Origin: Gigaspora margarita
Lineage: Eukaryota; Glomeromycota; Glomeromycetes; Diversisporales; Gigasporaceae
Direction of reading: 5' to 3'
Assembly (NCBI GenBank): GCA_009809945.1
Contig: WTPW01001665.1
Coordinates: forward strand, 3,887 to 67,886
Length of the DNA stretch: 64,000 nucleotides
This document shows, piece by piece, positions 34,269 through 46,311 of this stretch. Positions within the stretch are counted from its first letter, which is position 1. Each line of letters starts with the position of its first letter. The translations under genes were made by a program, and so were the position numbers. The notes under the pieces are model-generated. The model saw only the letters and a list, made by a program, of their open reading frames with translations. It was not told where the DNA came from and did no database searches.

Positions 34269-34589
34269 TAAGAGGACTGTTATTATAGTGTTTATGGACC
34301 CAGTTCAGTCCTTTGGTTCCATAACAGTCCTTTAATGATTATATCAATCTTAATGTATAAGATTTTATTGACCAAAAATGATATAATTATTTACTATTAG
34401 GGGAGCACCATTTATCACCTGATTTTTTAGGTAGGTGGGGGGGGGGTCATGAAAATATCAGGTCATATATAGTATATATATAATCAACCAATCAAATCTC
34501 TAATTGATAATAGTGATCGATTATTCGATTTTACCAACTAATCGATTTTGATCGATTTTCATGAACAATAAATTAGTTAGTTTGTACTT

Positions 34590-35115
34590 TTCTTATTATT
34601 CTCTAAATGCATGTTATTAAAGTGTGGTCCCAAGGGCATGGCATTTAGAGAGGTCTGACTGTATTGTAATTAGGATCATTGCTTTTTTTTTTTGTTTTTT
34701 ATTAAAATCAATCCCTTTTTTGCAGGTTCAAGTTTTGCGAAAATGTGAAGTTAGCACTGGGAATATGGAAATGAGATTGACTGTTTGAGTATGAAATTGA
34801 CACTGGTGAAAAATCTCCCCGAATGCACCTTTAAGTGCACACTCTCTCTAATGCACGCTTAAGTGCTGACCCAAATATATACTTGACCTCTACAATTGCA
34901 CTTTTCTTATTTTTCTCTAAATGCACATTATTAAAGTGTGGTCCCAAGGGCGTGCATTTAAAGAGATCTGACTGTATTGTAATTAGGATCATTTCTTTCT
35001 TGCTTTTTTTTTTGTTTTTTATTTCATTGAAATATGAAGTTAGTACTGGGAATATGGAATTGGAATTGACTGGTTTGGGAATTGGTATGAAATCGACACT
35101 AGTGAATGATTTGAA
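34590..35115. repeat. Tandem duplication of about 300 bp
   Basis: Two units (about 34590-34800 and 34895-35110) share AAGTGTGGTCCCAAGGGC, GAG(G/A)TCTGACTGTATTGTA and GAAGTTAG(C/T)ACTGGGAATA. The shared segment with CTCTAAATGCA and its inverse resembles a DNA-transposon end (CAGTCAGACCTCTCTAAATG reading from the other strand). A related left end lies at about 39466. Confidence 0.65.
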
Positions 35116-35633
35116 CCTTGTATCTAGTGGAATAAGAACTGGTTTCATTTCAAAAACCAGTTTTTGTTTTTTTGTTTTTCATTTTAATAGTATTAGCATT
35201 TTCTTTTGTTCGCAAGTTTAGATAAGGTTTCATGGAATTGAGCGTGGGAAATAAAGATTTGGAACTGGTAGAGGTAGCCATAGTATTGTACATAGTAATG
35301 TATTTGTCAAATAAATACTGTACAGTGCGAACCATGGTACCTTAAGGCATATAGTAGAACTTAAAGTACTGGGATAAAAAGTTCGTCGTGTATTAATATT
35401 GTACTCAGGTATCATAATTAGTGCGCTGTTTAATAATAAAAAGTAATTTACTTTAACATTGCATCACATAAAAATATCAATTAGAAGGCAATTAATTATA
35501 TTTGTACACTACGTGTAAAGCTGTTTTTATTCAGAAAAATCGTTATAAAATAATTTTCATGTAACAAAAATCTTAAAAGTCATCGCACTGAATATCTTAT
35601 TGTAAAAAGACATTTCATAAATAAAACCTCTCA

Positions 35634-35735
35634 AACTCTAACCTCTAAATTTAATCTCACCCTAACCTTTAACCTAATCTTAATCTCTAACCCTAACCTC
35701 TAACCTAACCCTAACCCCTACCTTAACCCTAAATA
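35634..35735. repeat. Degenerate interstitial telomere-like CCCTAA tract
   Basis: About 100 bp of CTAACCTCTAACCCTAACC variants. The unit drifts between CCCTAA, CTCTAACC and CCTTAACC. It is not at a sequence end, so it is an interstitial tract or a decayed healed break. Confidence 0.7.
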
Positions 35736-35994
35736 ACTAATCCGTATGAAAACAAAGTAAGGAAAATATGGCCTTTTGAAAAACAATTGACAATGCTTGA
35801 TGTTCATAACCTAAAAAAATAAAACAACATTAGTTATGCATATTGGATGATAATTCACGTCATATATTCACGCTAATATGTCAAATGATAATCATGACCT
35901 GAGGGATTCTTATTTCGCATCATAGGTCTTATAATAAATTTGTGTATCATGTTGAGAGAAGAAGAACGTATAATTTTAAGCATCCTTAAATAAT

Positions 35995-36279
35995 TTACAA
36001 TATACATTCCACTTTTAGTTTTTCATTCTGTAATGTACAAAAATTCAGATTCAATGATAAAGTTATTTTTTGACACATGTCAAATTTCAAACGAGGCTTT
36101 TTTCTCACCTTCTTCAGAATGCCGAGTTTAAGCTCACTTTGAACATAAGCTAAAGATAATATTTGTGTAGAAGTAACTATAGTATTACAAGAAATAAGAA
36201 AACCAGAACAAATGCAAAAGAAAATAAAGTACTTAACTACTAGTAACCGATTTCCTTGAGCCATTTCAAATCCGATCAT
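35995..36279 (-). CDS. Weak candidate: first exon of a small membrane or secreted protein
   Basis: A 94-codon frame starts MIGFEMAQGNRLLVVK followed by a hydrophobic run (YFIFFCICSGFLI) that could be a signal anchor. The codons after GILKK read GTGAG, a plausible 5' splice site. The local sequence is more complex than the MITE regions. I do not recognise it and cannot find a downstream exon. Chance remains the likelier explanation. Confidence 0.15.
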   Translation of the reverse strand: MIGFEMAQGNRLLVVKYFIFFCICSGFLISCNTIVTSTQILSLAYVQSELKLGILKKVRKKPRLKFDMCQKITLSLNLNFCTLQNEKLKVECIL

Positions 36280-39200
36280 TCAAAGCCCAAGAACATAAAA
36301 GTCCTTCCGAATAGTAGACCTACTAGGAACAATCACTTACGAAAAGCTCTGATAAGTGATAACCAATCAAATTATTAATTTTTTAAAATAAAAAAATAAT
36401 TAAAAAATGCAAAAAAAAAATAAAAAATATAAAATAAAAAATTATAATAACGAGACGAACATTAAATATAAATTTAAATTAATTTCCTGAATGCCATTGC
36501 GACATGCAAACATGTTTTTTTTATTAATTCGCTTATATAATAACTAAATCAACTAATTTTTCTACTATATGCCATAATAAAAATTCCTATAATTTTCGAT
36601 ACGATCAACTTATATCTAATCTAAAGCCCATATATTTTACATAATCTCTATAATACAACCAGTATTATTCATGAAGATATTAATACAATAAATGCGTAGA
36701 TAATTATACGTCGATTCTTATTTTAACCTAAACAACACTAAAAAAATTATATATAGTTAGTTATCTTATAATTTACTATTTGGAATATTTCTATGTATAT
36801 AGTATATATAATAATAATTAAATAAACTTAAATAAGCTTACATACTACCTTTACTGAATCGTTACCTCTTGGTTTTACCTTTTTTTTCCTTCATTTTATA
36901 TACAAAATTTAGTTAATCTGGTGGGTTTATACTTTGAACTATATACTTTTTAAACGCAACTTTACTAAGAGGTAGCGACATAACGGTGTGGGATTACCTG
37001 GGATTAAAGAAATATGTTGCAGTATATCTAGAGTGCTTCAAGTTTGCTTAGAAGACTTTTCGCCATTCATAACAGAATTAAGTTATGCGAACTTTCTAAA
37101 AAAGTATTGTAAAACAATATAAAAAAACTTTTATTAATTGTGTAACTGATCTACAAATGATGGGATTGTCTCCTCTGTTCCCACTAGATTGCAGTTTCAG
37201 TCATGTACTAGATTCCGGGTCTATATATGGCCGTTTACATTAAAAAATGAATTTATAGATCGTGTTACATATTAAGCACATGAAAATAATCGAAAATTTT
37301 TGGTTAATTAATTTATATTATGTGATACCATGGTGAAATATAATTTATTGTGAAACTGCATTCTTGGATTTGAGTTCGAAACTATGCTTCTTTTTTTATA
37401 AGGTTAACTTAAAAGTTTAAAAAAAAAAAATTAATACCGTATAGTTTATTTAAATAAAAAATCATCGAACTAGATCTCAAAACCAATCTACATGCTATAT
37501 AGTTTCTAAGTATTTCACTTTTGCAACAAACAAAATGTTTAGCTTCAGGTTTGTCAACCGTAAGGTCACTGCTAGACATTTTAAAAAGAGGGAAAAGAAA
37601 ATCGGAATTGGTAAAGAGAGTAAGAAAGAAAATTGGAATTGGTGAAACAAAAAAAAGTTTAAATTATTAGGCGATACACGGGTTGTTATGTCAGACCCAT
37701 ACAATAATTTTGATTGATTAATTGTATAACGATAATACATGCGATAGAGGTAAAATCGTTATGTACAAAGCATTATTTTTAAAAAATAGATCAATTAAAT
37801 TATTCTTATTTAATTTAGCATAAACGAAAATATATTGTTTAGGTGTGTGAAAATGATTTAAGTGTCGTAAAAAAGAAGCATCTTAGAAAACAGAAGCGCA
37901 ATTAATTGTTTTGAATATCGATATTAGAAAATTAAATTCATTTCATTCATTATTTATCCTTACCTAGTTGAATTTTTCTTTACTAAAATTATTTATTTAC
38001 TTTTTGTGTGTGTAGAAATATTGTACAAAACGAAGAAAGTCTAAATTATTAGATTTTGAGGTAGCGGTTCTATGATGATTACTGAATTGTCAATTATGTA
38101 TAACAAAGTATGCAGAGTAGATGCAGTACGATATAATGTTTGAGGGTAGATTTTTTTAGCTACTTAATTCTTGTTTATCTTAATATAATTATTTATTTTA
38201 AGTGCTATTTATAGGAAAAAGGGACAGATAATTATGATAACACGTACAGATGTATGCATGTATGACATTAGATGTTAAATGATTTACTAAATATAGCTCG
38301 ATTTAATAGCTATTTAATAGTGATATGCAACATCGATACAAAATGAATATTTTTTTTGATTTTATACCAGATTGATTTTGTGTTGATAAAATAATAGGCA
38401 GAGATATTTGTATGAGTATAGCTAGTTAAGCAAAAAATTTCGTCTCTAGCATTGAGCGATAGGGCCTCTGACTAGTTTTCTTAGGTGCAGTCATAACCTT
38501 TAAGGGTAGGCCTAGGATCTGACTGTTTTCTCCCTAAATTTTATTTTTTTTTTTTATGGTTATAAAATACTTTTAGAGGGCATGATCGTTGCTATCATCA
38601 TCAGCATAGGGAGGAGAGGAAGGCAACACAGACTTCCCATGGTTTAGACTACTGAACTATGAGATGAGAAATAGTTTGATTGTATCCACCTCGAAATTTA
38701 CTTAAATATAAACTAATTAGAAAGTGCACGATTGTTAGTATTATTATGTGTATAGTGAGGAGAGGAAGTTTCGATAAGTTTCAAAGTTATATGCCATAGT
38801 ATCTAGAAATTTTTAAAAGGGTTTAAATAATTATGTAATTCGAGAGTTTAGATTATATGGATATAGAGGTTCGAATTTTATGTTTAATTTTTTAATTAAT
38901 TTTAATTGTACAATAATAATCCAAATTACACCTTTTTATACACAATAACCTAATAACTACATAACTCTCAAATAGCCTCACTCATCTCTAAATACTTATT
39001 TGATCCCTCTCTATTCCCGAATTAAATACTGACAATATCTGGAATCGTTTAGACCTTTTAAAAACTTCCAAATACTAGCTCATTTACCAACACTGGCTGT
39101 ACCATCTCTATCTCAAAACCTCATTTAACTTAAATACTAATTTGCTCACTGCATCTGCATCCTCTAGAACGCGAACCTTGTTGATAATCTCTAAATATAC

Positions 39201-39465
39201 TCTAGTGCAATGCTTTTAAAGGCAAAATTTTGATTTATACCCGAGTATATAACAGATAAGTATGGGGATATCATTCTTATGTACCTGGTCAAAAACAGTA
39301 TTCATACAGTATACTCTCTTACATGAGTACCCTGGTTTACGTGTTGGAGAAATACGGTATTAAAAGATTTTAGAATTCAAAAAGTTTTAAGTAGAAATGA
39401 AATGGAAATGTATTCAATCTTGGTGGAATCCATAAGTATGTAGCATATATTAAATAGTTCGAATA
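36280..39465. other. Complex AT-rich sequence with no recognised gene
   Basis: This stretch lacks the MITE motifs found elsewhere and has a more varied composition, but no convincing ORF or splice-linked coding sequence. It could hold decayed host sequence or unrecognised element interior. Confidence 0.35.
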
Positions 39466-39702
39466 CAGTCGCACTCCTCTAAATGAATGCTCTTTGGGAA
39501 CATAATAATAAAAGAAATTGTACACTTAGAGGGTGTATGCATTTAGAGGGGTTAAAATATTATTTGAAACTATATTATTATTTATACTAATCTTGTAAGC
39601 AGCTCAAAGATTCTAAACTTTATTTAATTTGTAGTAACACAGTCAGTTACGCTATCAGTTCTAATATCTGAAAAAATTATCTAAACGATATACTTGATAC
39701 TT

Positions 39703-39705
<3 letters not shown>

Positions 39706-39738
<33 letters not shown>
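39706..39738. repeat. 33-base poly-T run
   Basis: An uninterrupted T33, about 120 bases beyond the stop of the minus-strand transposase pseudogene. Its length may vary or be misread by sequencing. Confidence 0.8.
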
Positions 39739-39858
39739 CTCTATCTATATATCCGATTTGATTGCAAAAATTTATTCTAACACCAAATTTTTTTAAGCGT
39801 AGTTTAGGTTATTAATGTTATGATTTATGTCAAATATTAAAAAAAAAAATACATATAT

Positions 39859-42512
39859 CTACCATTTAGTATCTGACTGTATTTCACGGCATTCTATAAC
39901 TACTCGTGGGTTCGAATACATTACATCTTTAGCAGAGTTGGAATTAACTGTTTGCTGGGATAGGCATTTGTACTTTGAACAACATTTACTCTGCTTGTGG
40001 TTAGTCAAAAATTTGAGAGTAGAAAAGTATTTACTGCATGTAGTGCAGTATAATCGTTGGTGAAATTCTTGTGAAATTGATGGACAACAACGATCATACG
40101 GTAAAATTTTGAGCTTGTCATAGTATTGCAAGGCATGTATTGGGTTAATGTAATGCTGGTCTTTGCCTTTCATAATAGGTGGGAGGAATCCATTGTTTTG
40201 ATCTAAAAGAAGGGCTACGTCAGCTGCTCTATATTCGTTACAACACTGAGGATTTTTACACTTTTTAATATCCAATGAATAATGACATATTTGTGCATGA
40301 TCCTCGATCCATTCCCATGATAAAGATCCCATTTCAGTAAATAGTTGTTTTATTTGGTCTACATATTCTGTTATAACTGGCCTACCATGTATATTATCTT
40401 TTCCCCATATATCACATAGGCTTTTTCCTGCAAATTCAAAGTTTTTACATGCTAAATCTTCATTTACTACTTTTCCTTGACTATTTAAATAAGATCCGAA
40501 TTTATCGATAGGTAGCATGATACCAACAAATTTTTCGGATAGAGAAGCCATAGAACGTTCAACGGGGTTGTATGCACTCTGCCCTGGGCATGTGTACGAA
40601 TAGTTAAGTAGTCAAGATCGAATTTACGAAAAAAATTACAGTACTGAATTATATTTTTCATATGTTTGGGATTCTCGTCAGGTCCCCCGTCAACCAAAAG
40701 AACCCAAACTGGTTTAACTTTGTTCTCTTTCATTATAGCTGCAGCAAATTCTTGGTTGGGAATGATACTTTCGAGTAGGGGTCTTAGCTGGGTCGGGTCA
40801 GACCCGGGTCGGATTATTTTCAATGATCGTAAGTAGTCGCTACATAGTAAAGTCCAAATTTTACTATCTAAATCGATAAAATGTGCTTAAGTAAACTTGT
40901 TTGGAAGAACAAAATACATATACTCTGAAATTATCATTCAAATCGGAGAAATTTTTACTATTTAACTTTTAAGTTTTACGTTCGGCGAACATATTTTTTA
41001 AAAAGATTCTAATTTTTTTCATTGAACGTAAAAATTAAAAGTCAAATAATAAAATTTTCTCTGATTTGGATAAAAATTTCAGATATGTGCATTTTGATCT
41101 TCTGAAAATTACTTAATCGAATTTTATCGATTTACATAATAAAATTTAGACTTTACTATGTAGCAACTATTATTGACCCGGGTTCAACCCGGGTTGGGTT
41201 GGGTTGGGTCTGACCCGGGTCAGGTTTAGCATGAGGTGGGTCAGACCCGGGTCGGGTTTGACATGAGGCGGGTCAGACCCGGGTCGGGTTTTGACCCAAG
41301 TGGGTCAGACCCGGGTCAGGCCCAAACCCGACCCAACCTGACCCACTAAGACCCCTACTTTCGAGGTCTGACATATGGGTTAATGACGTTGTACCAACAA
41401 AATATTTAGGCCTGACGAATATTGCAAGTTGACCTAAACGAAGACTATCGTTTGAGTTGGCTAGATCGATAACGAGATAAACAGAGGGTATGAGTTTCAT
41501 TTTACTACCGACTGGAAAATCATAGTCAGCAACTGAGACAGGTTCATTAATAGTTTGAATAGTTTTGAATGTGCGACCAACTGCTGGAACACCTAAACTG
41601 ACTTTTGCTTTATCATCTTGAGAAATGATAATTGTATCATCAACAAAAACTTCAGCCAAGGTTCAGGCAGTTTTGACAGAGGCTAAACAATAATATTTGT
41701 CAACGTGAGGTTTCATCTCTGTTCATGCTATGGAGGCAAGAGCTACTCTAGCCAGATGGTGATGGCAATGTGCTGTAAATGTATTTGAATAGCGGGGTTC
41801 TAAATACGTAGCTATGCATTGCCGAGATAAGTACAAATTATACTTTTCTTCTATGCTTTGCGAAGATGCTTTATTGTGCGCACTTTAATAACAACTTTTC
41901 TTCTTTTTTGGTGTGCGGCCCCAACTTCAATGCAATCATGAATTTTATCCCAAAAATCAGGGTGAATCATTGCTGCTGATGGCCTTCCGGGTCCATCATA
42001 TTTTTCTACAATACCTTTTTTGAGCATTTTTGCTTTTTTGCTCTCAAGTTTTGCTTGGGCTTGGGCATGCCGTTTGAGCTTTTTTAATCGCATTTTCTGT
42101 TCAGTAATTATATTTTTTTCACTAATAATATTTGATGCCAATGTTGTTTTAAATGATTCATTCGTTGAGATTAAATACATTTGTTCGTATTCTGATATTT
42201 TTTTAACAGCTAATTTTATTTTTTGGCATGCGTCTCGTTGACTTACGGCATTTTTAGGCAATTCTTCTAATTCTTCTTCACATCGTTGTGGAGATGCATG
42301 AATTAATGAAGCATTATTTGGCAGAGAAGAGCCCCAGAATTACTTGTAGTTAATGCTAATTGATGACAATAAACATGCGAAGGAAAAGAATTAAAATAGG
42401 AACGTATTTTTTCATCAATTACAGTTTTATTTTCCTTTTTGATTTGTTTCCAAGCAAGGTTACAATCTTTCATGAGTTGTTGACGATTTGGTTGTGGGTT
42501 GCAGAGAGATAC
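39859..42512 (-). pseudogene. DDE-type transposase of unassigned family, split by a hAT MITE
   Basis: Reading from about 42512 down, a basic coiled N-terminal part leads to YDGPGRPSAAMIHPDFWDKI. Next come the first catalytic-type motif SQDDKAKVSLG (about 41590-41625), the second VDGGPDENP (about 40670-40695), and after 43 residues NPVERS (about 40560), giving D, D and E. A cysteine-rich tail follows with a C-x2-C-x12-H-x4-C finger (CTTCSKYFSTLKFL...). Damage includes a frameshift near 42325, another near 41850, TGA at 41723-41725 and 41663-41665 (each one step from CGA), a hAT MITE at 40776-41357, and a one-base deletion near 40586 between HA and PGQ. I do not recognise the superfamily. It would have moved its own, unidentified element. 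Confidence 0.75.
40776..41357. mobile_element. hAT MITE with TAGGGGTCTTAG ends and GACCCGGGTC repeats
   Basis: Ends are TAGGGGTCTTAG and its inverse, with an exact 8-bp duplication CTTTCGAG, inside the transposase pseudogene. Subterminal GGGTCAGACCCGGGTC repeats make an unusually GC-rich block (41170-41345). The centre is the AGTAAACTTGTTTGGAAG and CATAGTAAAGTC module shared with Harbinger-type MITEs. Confidence 0.9.
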
Positions 42513-42945
42513 CTGTTTATAATATGTGAATGCATTACAATACTTTTCATAAAGAGTTTGAGGCTCTTTAAAAAAAAAGTTTTATTGAAATTAGGCGCTG
42601 ATAAAAAGCTTTGCATTGTATGAAACTTTTTTATTGTGAATTAATGACTAAGTTTATGGAGCTTTGGAAGCACCGTTGGTATTGTTATTTACGCTTCGCA
42701 GAATTATTCACTTTGAGATATTATTTTAGAATTATAAGAAGGATCAATTTTTTTAAAATGATAGTTTTATTTATTTATTTATTTAAATAGTATATAGTGG
42801 AATTTAGGGTATCAAATATCTTATGGTTGGGAGAATAAACACGTATCAACGTGCGATTTTCTTTCGGCCTTGACTAAAATTATATGGAATAGATGATATA
42901 CGAAAATATATGGTAAGATAAGTATGGTTTTTGTTAGAGATTAAT
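42513..42945. other. Stretch upstream of the transposase pseudogene
   Basis: A possible 3' splice site (AAACAG before GTATCTC) near 42512 hints that the transposase had an upstream exon, but I cannot find one. No other feature. Confidence 0.3.
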
Positions 42946-43243
42946 AGGACCCCGGACATCTTTCATATAGGTCATAACTGGATTTTGGCCAATTTTGACC
43001 TAATTTGCTGAAAATGTCAAAATCTATTTACTTAAATAACTTCCGATCCAGTGATCAGAATTGAATAAACTCTTTTTTGTTAGATGCGCCTCACTGAGAG
43101 CTTCATTTTAAAAAAAAGTTCATTCAAATTGGACTACTGGATGCCAAGATAATTGCCAAAAACTGTTTTTTTGCTTCTCAAATTTTGGGGGTTTTTGCTG
43201 AAATGCGTAACGTATGACCTCTGTACTATATGTCCGGGGTCCT
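42946..43243. mobile_element. hAT MITE (AGGACCC family), copy E
   Basis: The best preserved copy. Ends are AGGACCCCGGACATCTTTC and ATATGTCCGGGGTCCT, with an exact 8-bp duplication AGATTAAT. Confidence 0.92.
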
Positions 43244-44644
43244 AGATTAATGAATGCCTTTTAAATACAATTATAAGGTGATTAAAACAACAAAATAAGC
43301 TAGACTATATGATTAACCGATTAAATATTGGTAAATTGTATCATTGAGCTATCATTGAGGTATGTATTGTTGTAAATCGATTCTATAATAATCATTTTAA
43401 ACATTAATTGAATTAGAATCAATTCTTACTGTCTTATATTATAGTGCTTTGCAAAAAATGTGACTTGGTGATTTTTTAATGATTATGGATGATTTGTTAC
43501 CTTTGTATTTTCAATTGGTTACGTAGCTCTTTTTTTGTTTTCTTCAGTTTTTACTGATTAAAAACTCATAGACTTTACTAATTTCTTTAAATTTCCTTTC
43601 AGGTTTATATTTCTTTGAAATCAGTTTAATTCTTAAAAACTCAAAAAATCTATAAAATCACCAATTCCCACACGATATTGTGATTTGCAGAGGTCATATC
43701 TTTTTTTATTAATTCTGATTTTTTTTTTACAACTCTATATTGAGGTGGGCGAATTTTTTTAGCTGTTATTGAGGTGAGTGATATTTTTAGTATTATTGAG
43801 GTGAGCAAAATTTTTTTTAGTTAATTATTAAAGCAACCCGAATTGCGCAAATTAAAAATTCTTCTTTTTTAGTTGGGTTGGGATTTTTGTTTAGGTTTTC
43901 GTTCTGATACTATTGAAAATATTACTCATGCTTGAACATTCAGCGGAACCGAACATGCAAATTTGTATATACTGCTTCTTATTATCTAGCTTATTTTTAA
44001 ATAATTCTAGATAATGCAGTAGGCTGTTTTCATATTATTGTATTATGTGATTGCAAATCTTTTTAAAAAGTTTTTGCATTACAATACTTAATCAGATTAC
44101 TTAAGACTACAATTTGGGCTAGTCTTGCAATTTTTTTTTTATTTTAAGAGTTCAGCAGGGCGATCTCCAAAAGCATGGACACATGATGAGATGCCATAAC
44201 CACTACATAATTTTTTAGCTATAGTGTCTTATTATGTGCTCATACTTCTGGTGATTACCCTTGTTATTTTACAATTGTACAATTGAGACAATCGTAATTG
44301 AATATGGGTTGCGATTTGTATTGTTTTTTTATAATTATAGTATTAGAATTTGAAACCAGATTTGATTTTTTTTGTTAGAGTATTTCTGTACTTTATTTTT
44401 ATTTAAAACTCATTATTGTTAAAATAAATCTGTAATAATTTAAATTTATAAGGACTAAAATTTGAAATTATACTTCTATGTATTATTTTGTGCATGTACA
44501 ATAAATAATTTTGTAGCACAAATAAAAGATCAAATTGTAGATATAGAATTAGCTATTAAATGCTGTAATTTACTGTGGAAGATATCTCTTTGATCGATAC
44601 TTCCCATAATTTGTACCGGGTATATTTCAAGGTGGTGTTTTGTA
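43244..44644. other. AT-rich stretch without recognised features
   Basis: No coding potential or inverted ends. A few short GAGGTGAG(T/C) direct repeats occur at about 43740-43810. Confidence 0.35.
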
Positions 44645-44810
44645 AGAGACCTGGGTACAAATCAAAGGCCGATTTACTAATAATAATTTTTTATTTATGG
44701 CTAATATATGCTATTTACAAAAGACCCCACACACTGTACCCTATATCATACAAAGTACTTGGAGTACAAATAAATTTTTTACTATGTGAAATTATCGTAC
44801 CCAGGTATCT
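44645..44810. mobile_element. Short TA-flanked MITE, AGAGACCTGGGTAC ends
   Basis: The inverted ends AGAGACCTGGGTACAAAT and AGATACCTGGGTACGATA are bordered by TA. Sequence similar to its right part also occurs at about 35330-35415. Confidence 0.5.
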
Positions 44811-44944
44811 TATATGGTAATGTTTTTTTAAAAAATTTATTAAATTTTTTTAACCATCAAAATTTTGAATTTATTATCAGGTGGGGGGTAGGGGGGGTAG
44901 TTACTTAGTAGACCCTAATCACCTGATAAATGGTGCTCCCCTTA

Positions 44945-45708
44945 GATGTAAACAAACATCATATGATTTACATTACACCTGATTGATTAAGTGATACAAA
45001 TATCACAGTTATTAACAAGACTAGTTCCAGAACCAGTCCTTTAATGGTCACATGGTCATTATTAGTTCCAGTTTGGGACCGATCCTGGACTGTCTTTTTC
45101 AGAACTGATGCATCTATATGTAGCTTTAATATTTAAAGATATAGCTAGAATAAAGTTTATTTATATGCTTTATATATTTTTTAACTTCTTGTTTTATTCA
45201 AAATAGATAATTCAATATTTAAATAAATAATAGATTAAGGATTTCAGAGTTAAAAAAAATAGCATATTTCAGAAATAAAAAGTTTAAAAACCTTATTGTA
45301 TTTTAAAATTTTGATTCAAAAAATAAAATAGAAGTATTTAAAGACTCTTATTTGACAAAATAAGTAAAAATATTTTATCATATAATCAACAAACTATTTA
45401 ATAATAACAAAATGCAGAGCAAATAATAAACTTTTGCTCAAATTACATACCGTACCTTTGCTCAAAATTACTTACTGAAGCTTTGCTCAAATTATACTCA
45501 CTTACTAAATCTTTGTTCAAATTATTTTTATTAAACTTTCGCTTAAATTTTCTTTCTTTAAGTAAGTCAAAAAGAACTTCTTTATATGTATCTTTTTTAT
45601 TGAAGTTAAGTTTATATATATATGAATTTAATTAATATATTACCTAGCACATTAACGTGCTATTTAATATGCTATATGCTATTAGCAATGATACTACTAA
45701 GCCTAATA
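44945..45708. other. Arm of an outer foldback, then AT-rich sequence with loose tandem units
   Basis: 44945-45116 is the inverse partner of 34270-34396 and 33650-33676. At 45420-45560 an imperfect tandem of CTTTGCTCAAATTA units of about 30 bp is visible. No genes. Confidence 0.4.
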
Positions 45709-46026
45709 CTGTATATTCCCGAAAATAAGCAACCTATTTTTGGCCAAAAATTACACGAAAAAGCGAGGAGGGTTGCTTATTTTCGAATTGTTAAATTTTT
45801 TGAAAAATTGCAAAACGTACTAATAAAAGTTGTCCAAATGACCTGAAATTTTTACTGTAAGTGTATTTTTGTGTCCTGAACAAGTTTACTTAATGGCACT
45901 TTTGAGGTTTACTTAGTAAAATTTGGACTTTTATATGTAGCAACTGTTAATACATTTTTTGAAATTTTTGAAAAAAATCAGGGAGGTTGCTTATTTTCAG
46001 AGTTGCTTATTTTTGGGAATCTACGG
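45709..46026. mobile_element. TA-flanked MITE, ends C(T/G)GTATATTCCC, copy 2
   Basis: Inverted ends read CTGTATATTCCCGAAAATAAGC-like on the left and CGGTAGATTCCCAAAAATAA on the right, with TA on both sides. Nearly the same length as 19332-19647 (318 and 316 bp), with the same ACAAGTTTACTTAATGGCAC module. Confidence 0.7.
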
Positions 46027-46311
46027 TATGCTATCTAGAATTTTTATAATTCTTACCCCTTAACATGCATATATACTAACATGTTAATATGTTATAAAAT
46101 TTTACAAAAAAGGTTAATAGACAAAATTATTTATACTAAATAAAAAAAAGAAGATCGAAATACAAATAGAGGTAAACTAATCTGAAAATTTAAATTTCTA
46201 GTTACAAATTCGAATTTGTGACTATACTTAAAGTTAGTAAGTATATATATATATACAGTATTTTTATACTTTTTTTTTTTTTACTATACAGAGATATTTG
46301 GCCATTTGGCC

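Larger units (their letters stand above)
34400..44941. mobile_element. 10.5-kb segment bounded by Harbinger-type ends and TTA
   Basis: The left end GGGGAGCACCATTTATCA and the identical inverted right end (18 bp) are each bordered by TTA. Beyond them lie AGTCCTTTAATG-type sequences in inverted orientation, the arms of an outer foldback (about 33650-45116). Either this is one very large element, or a roughly 200-bp MITE was split by about 10.3 kb. The sequence inside each end (AACCAATCAAAT and AACCATCAAAAT) supports the second view. A DDE transposase pseudogene, hAT MITEs and a telomere-like tract lie inside. Confidence 0.5.

Noticed and set aside
34835..35415. Overlapping ORFs of about 60-130 codons on both strands
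   Set aside because: They lie in a tandemly duplicated transposon-end region, have no domain features, and overlap each other in opposite directions.
39466..39560. Left end of a pogo/Tc1-like element (CAGTCGCACTCCTCTAAATG)
   Set aside because: It resembles the ends at 34680 and 34980, but I could not find a partner end in the right orientation, so no element is called.
35320..44815. LTR retrotransposon flanked by repeats near 35330-35415 and 44715-44815
   Set aside because: The similarity is short and patchy, is explained by a small MITE at 44645-44810, and no gag-pol coding lies between.
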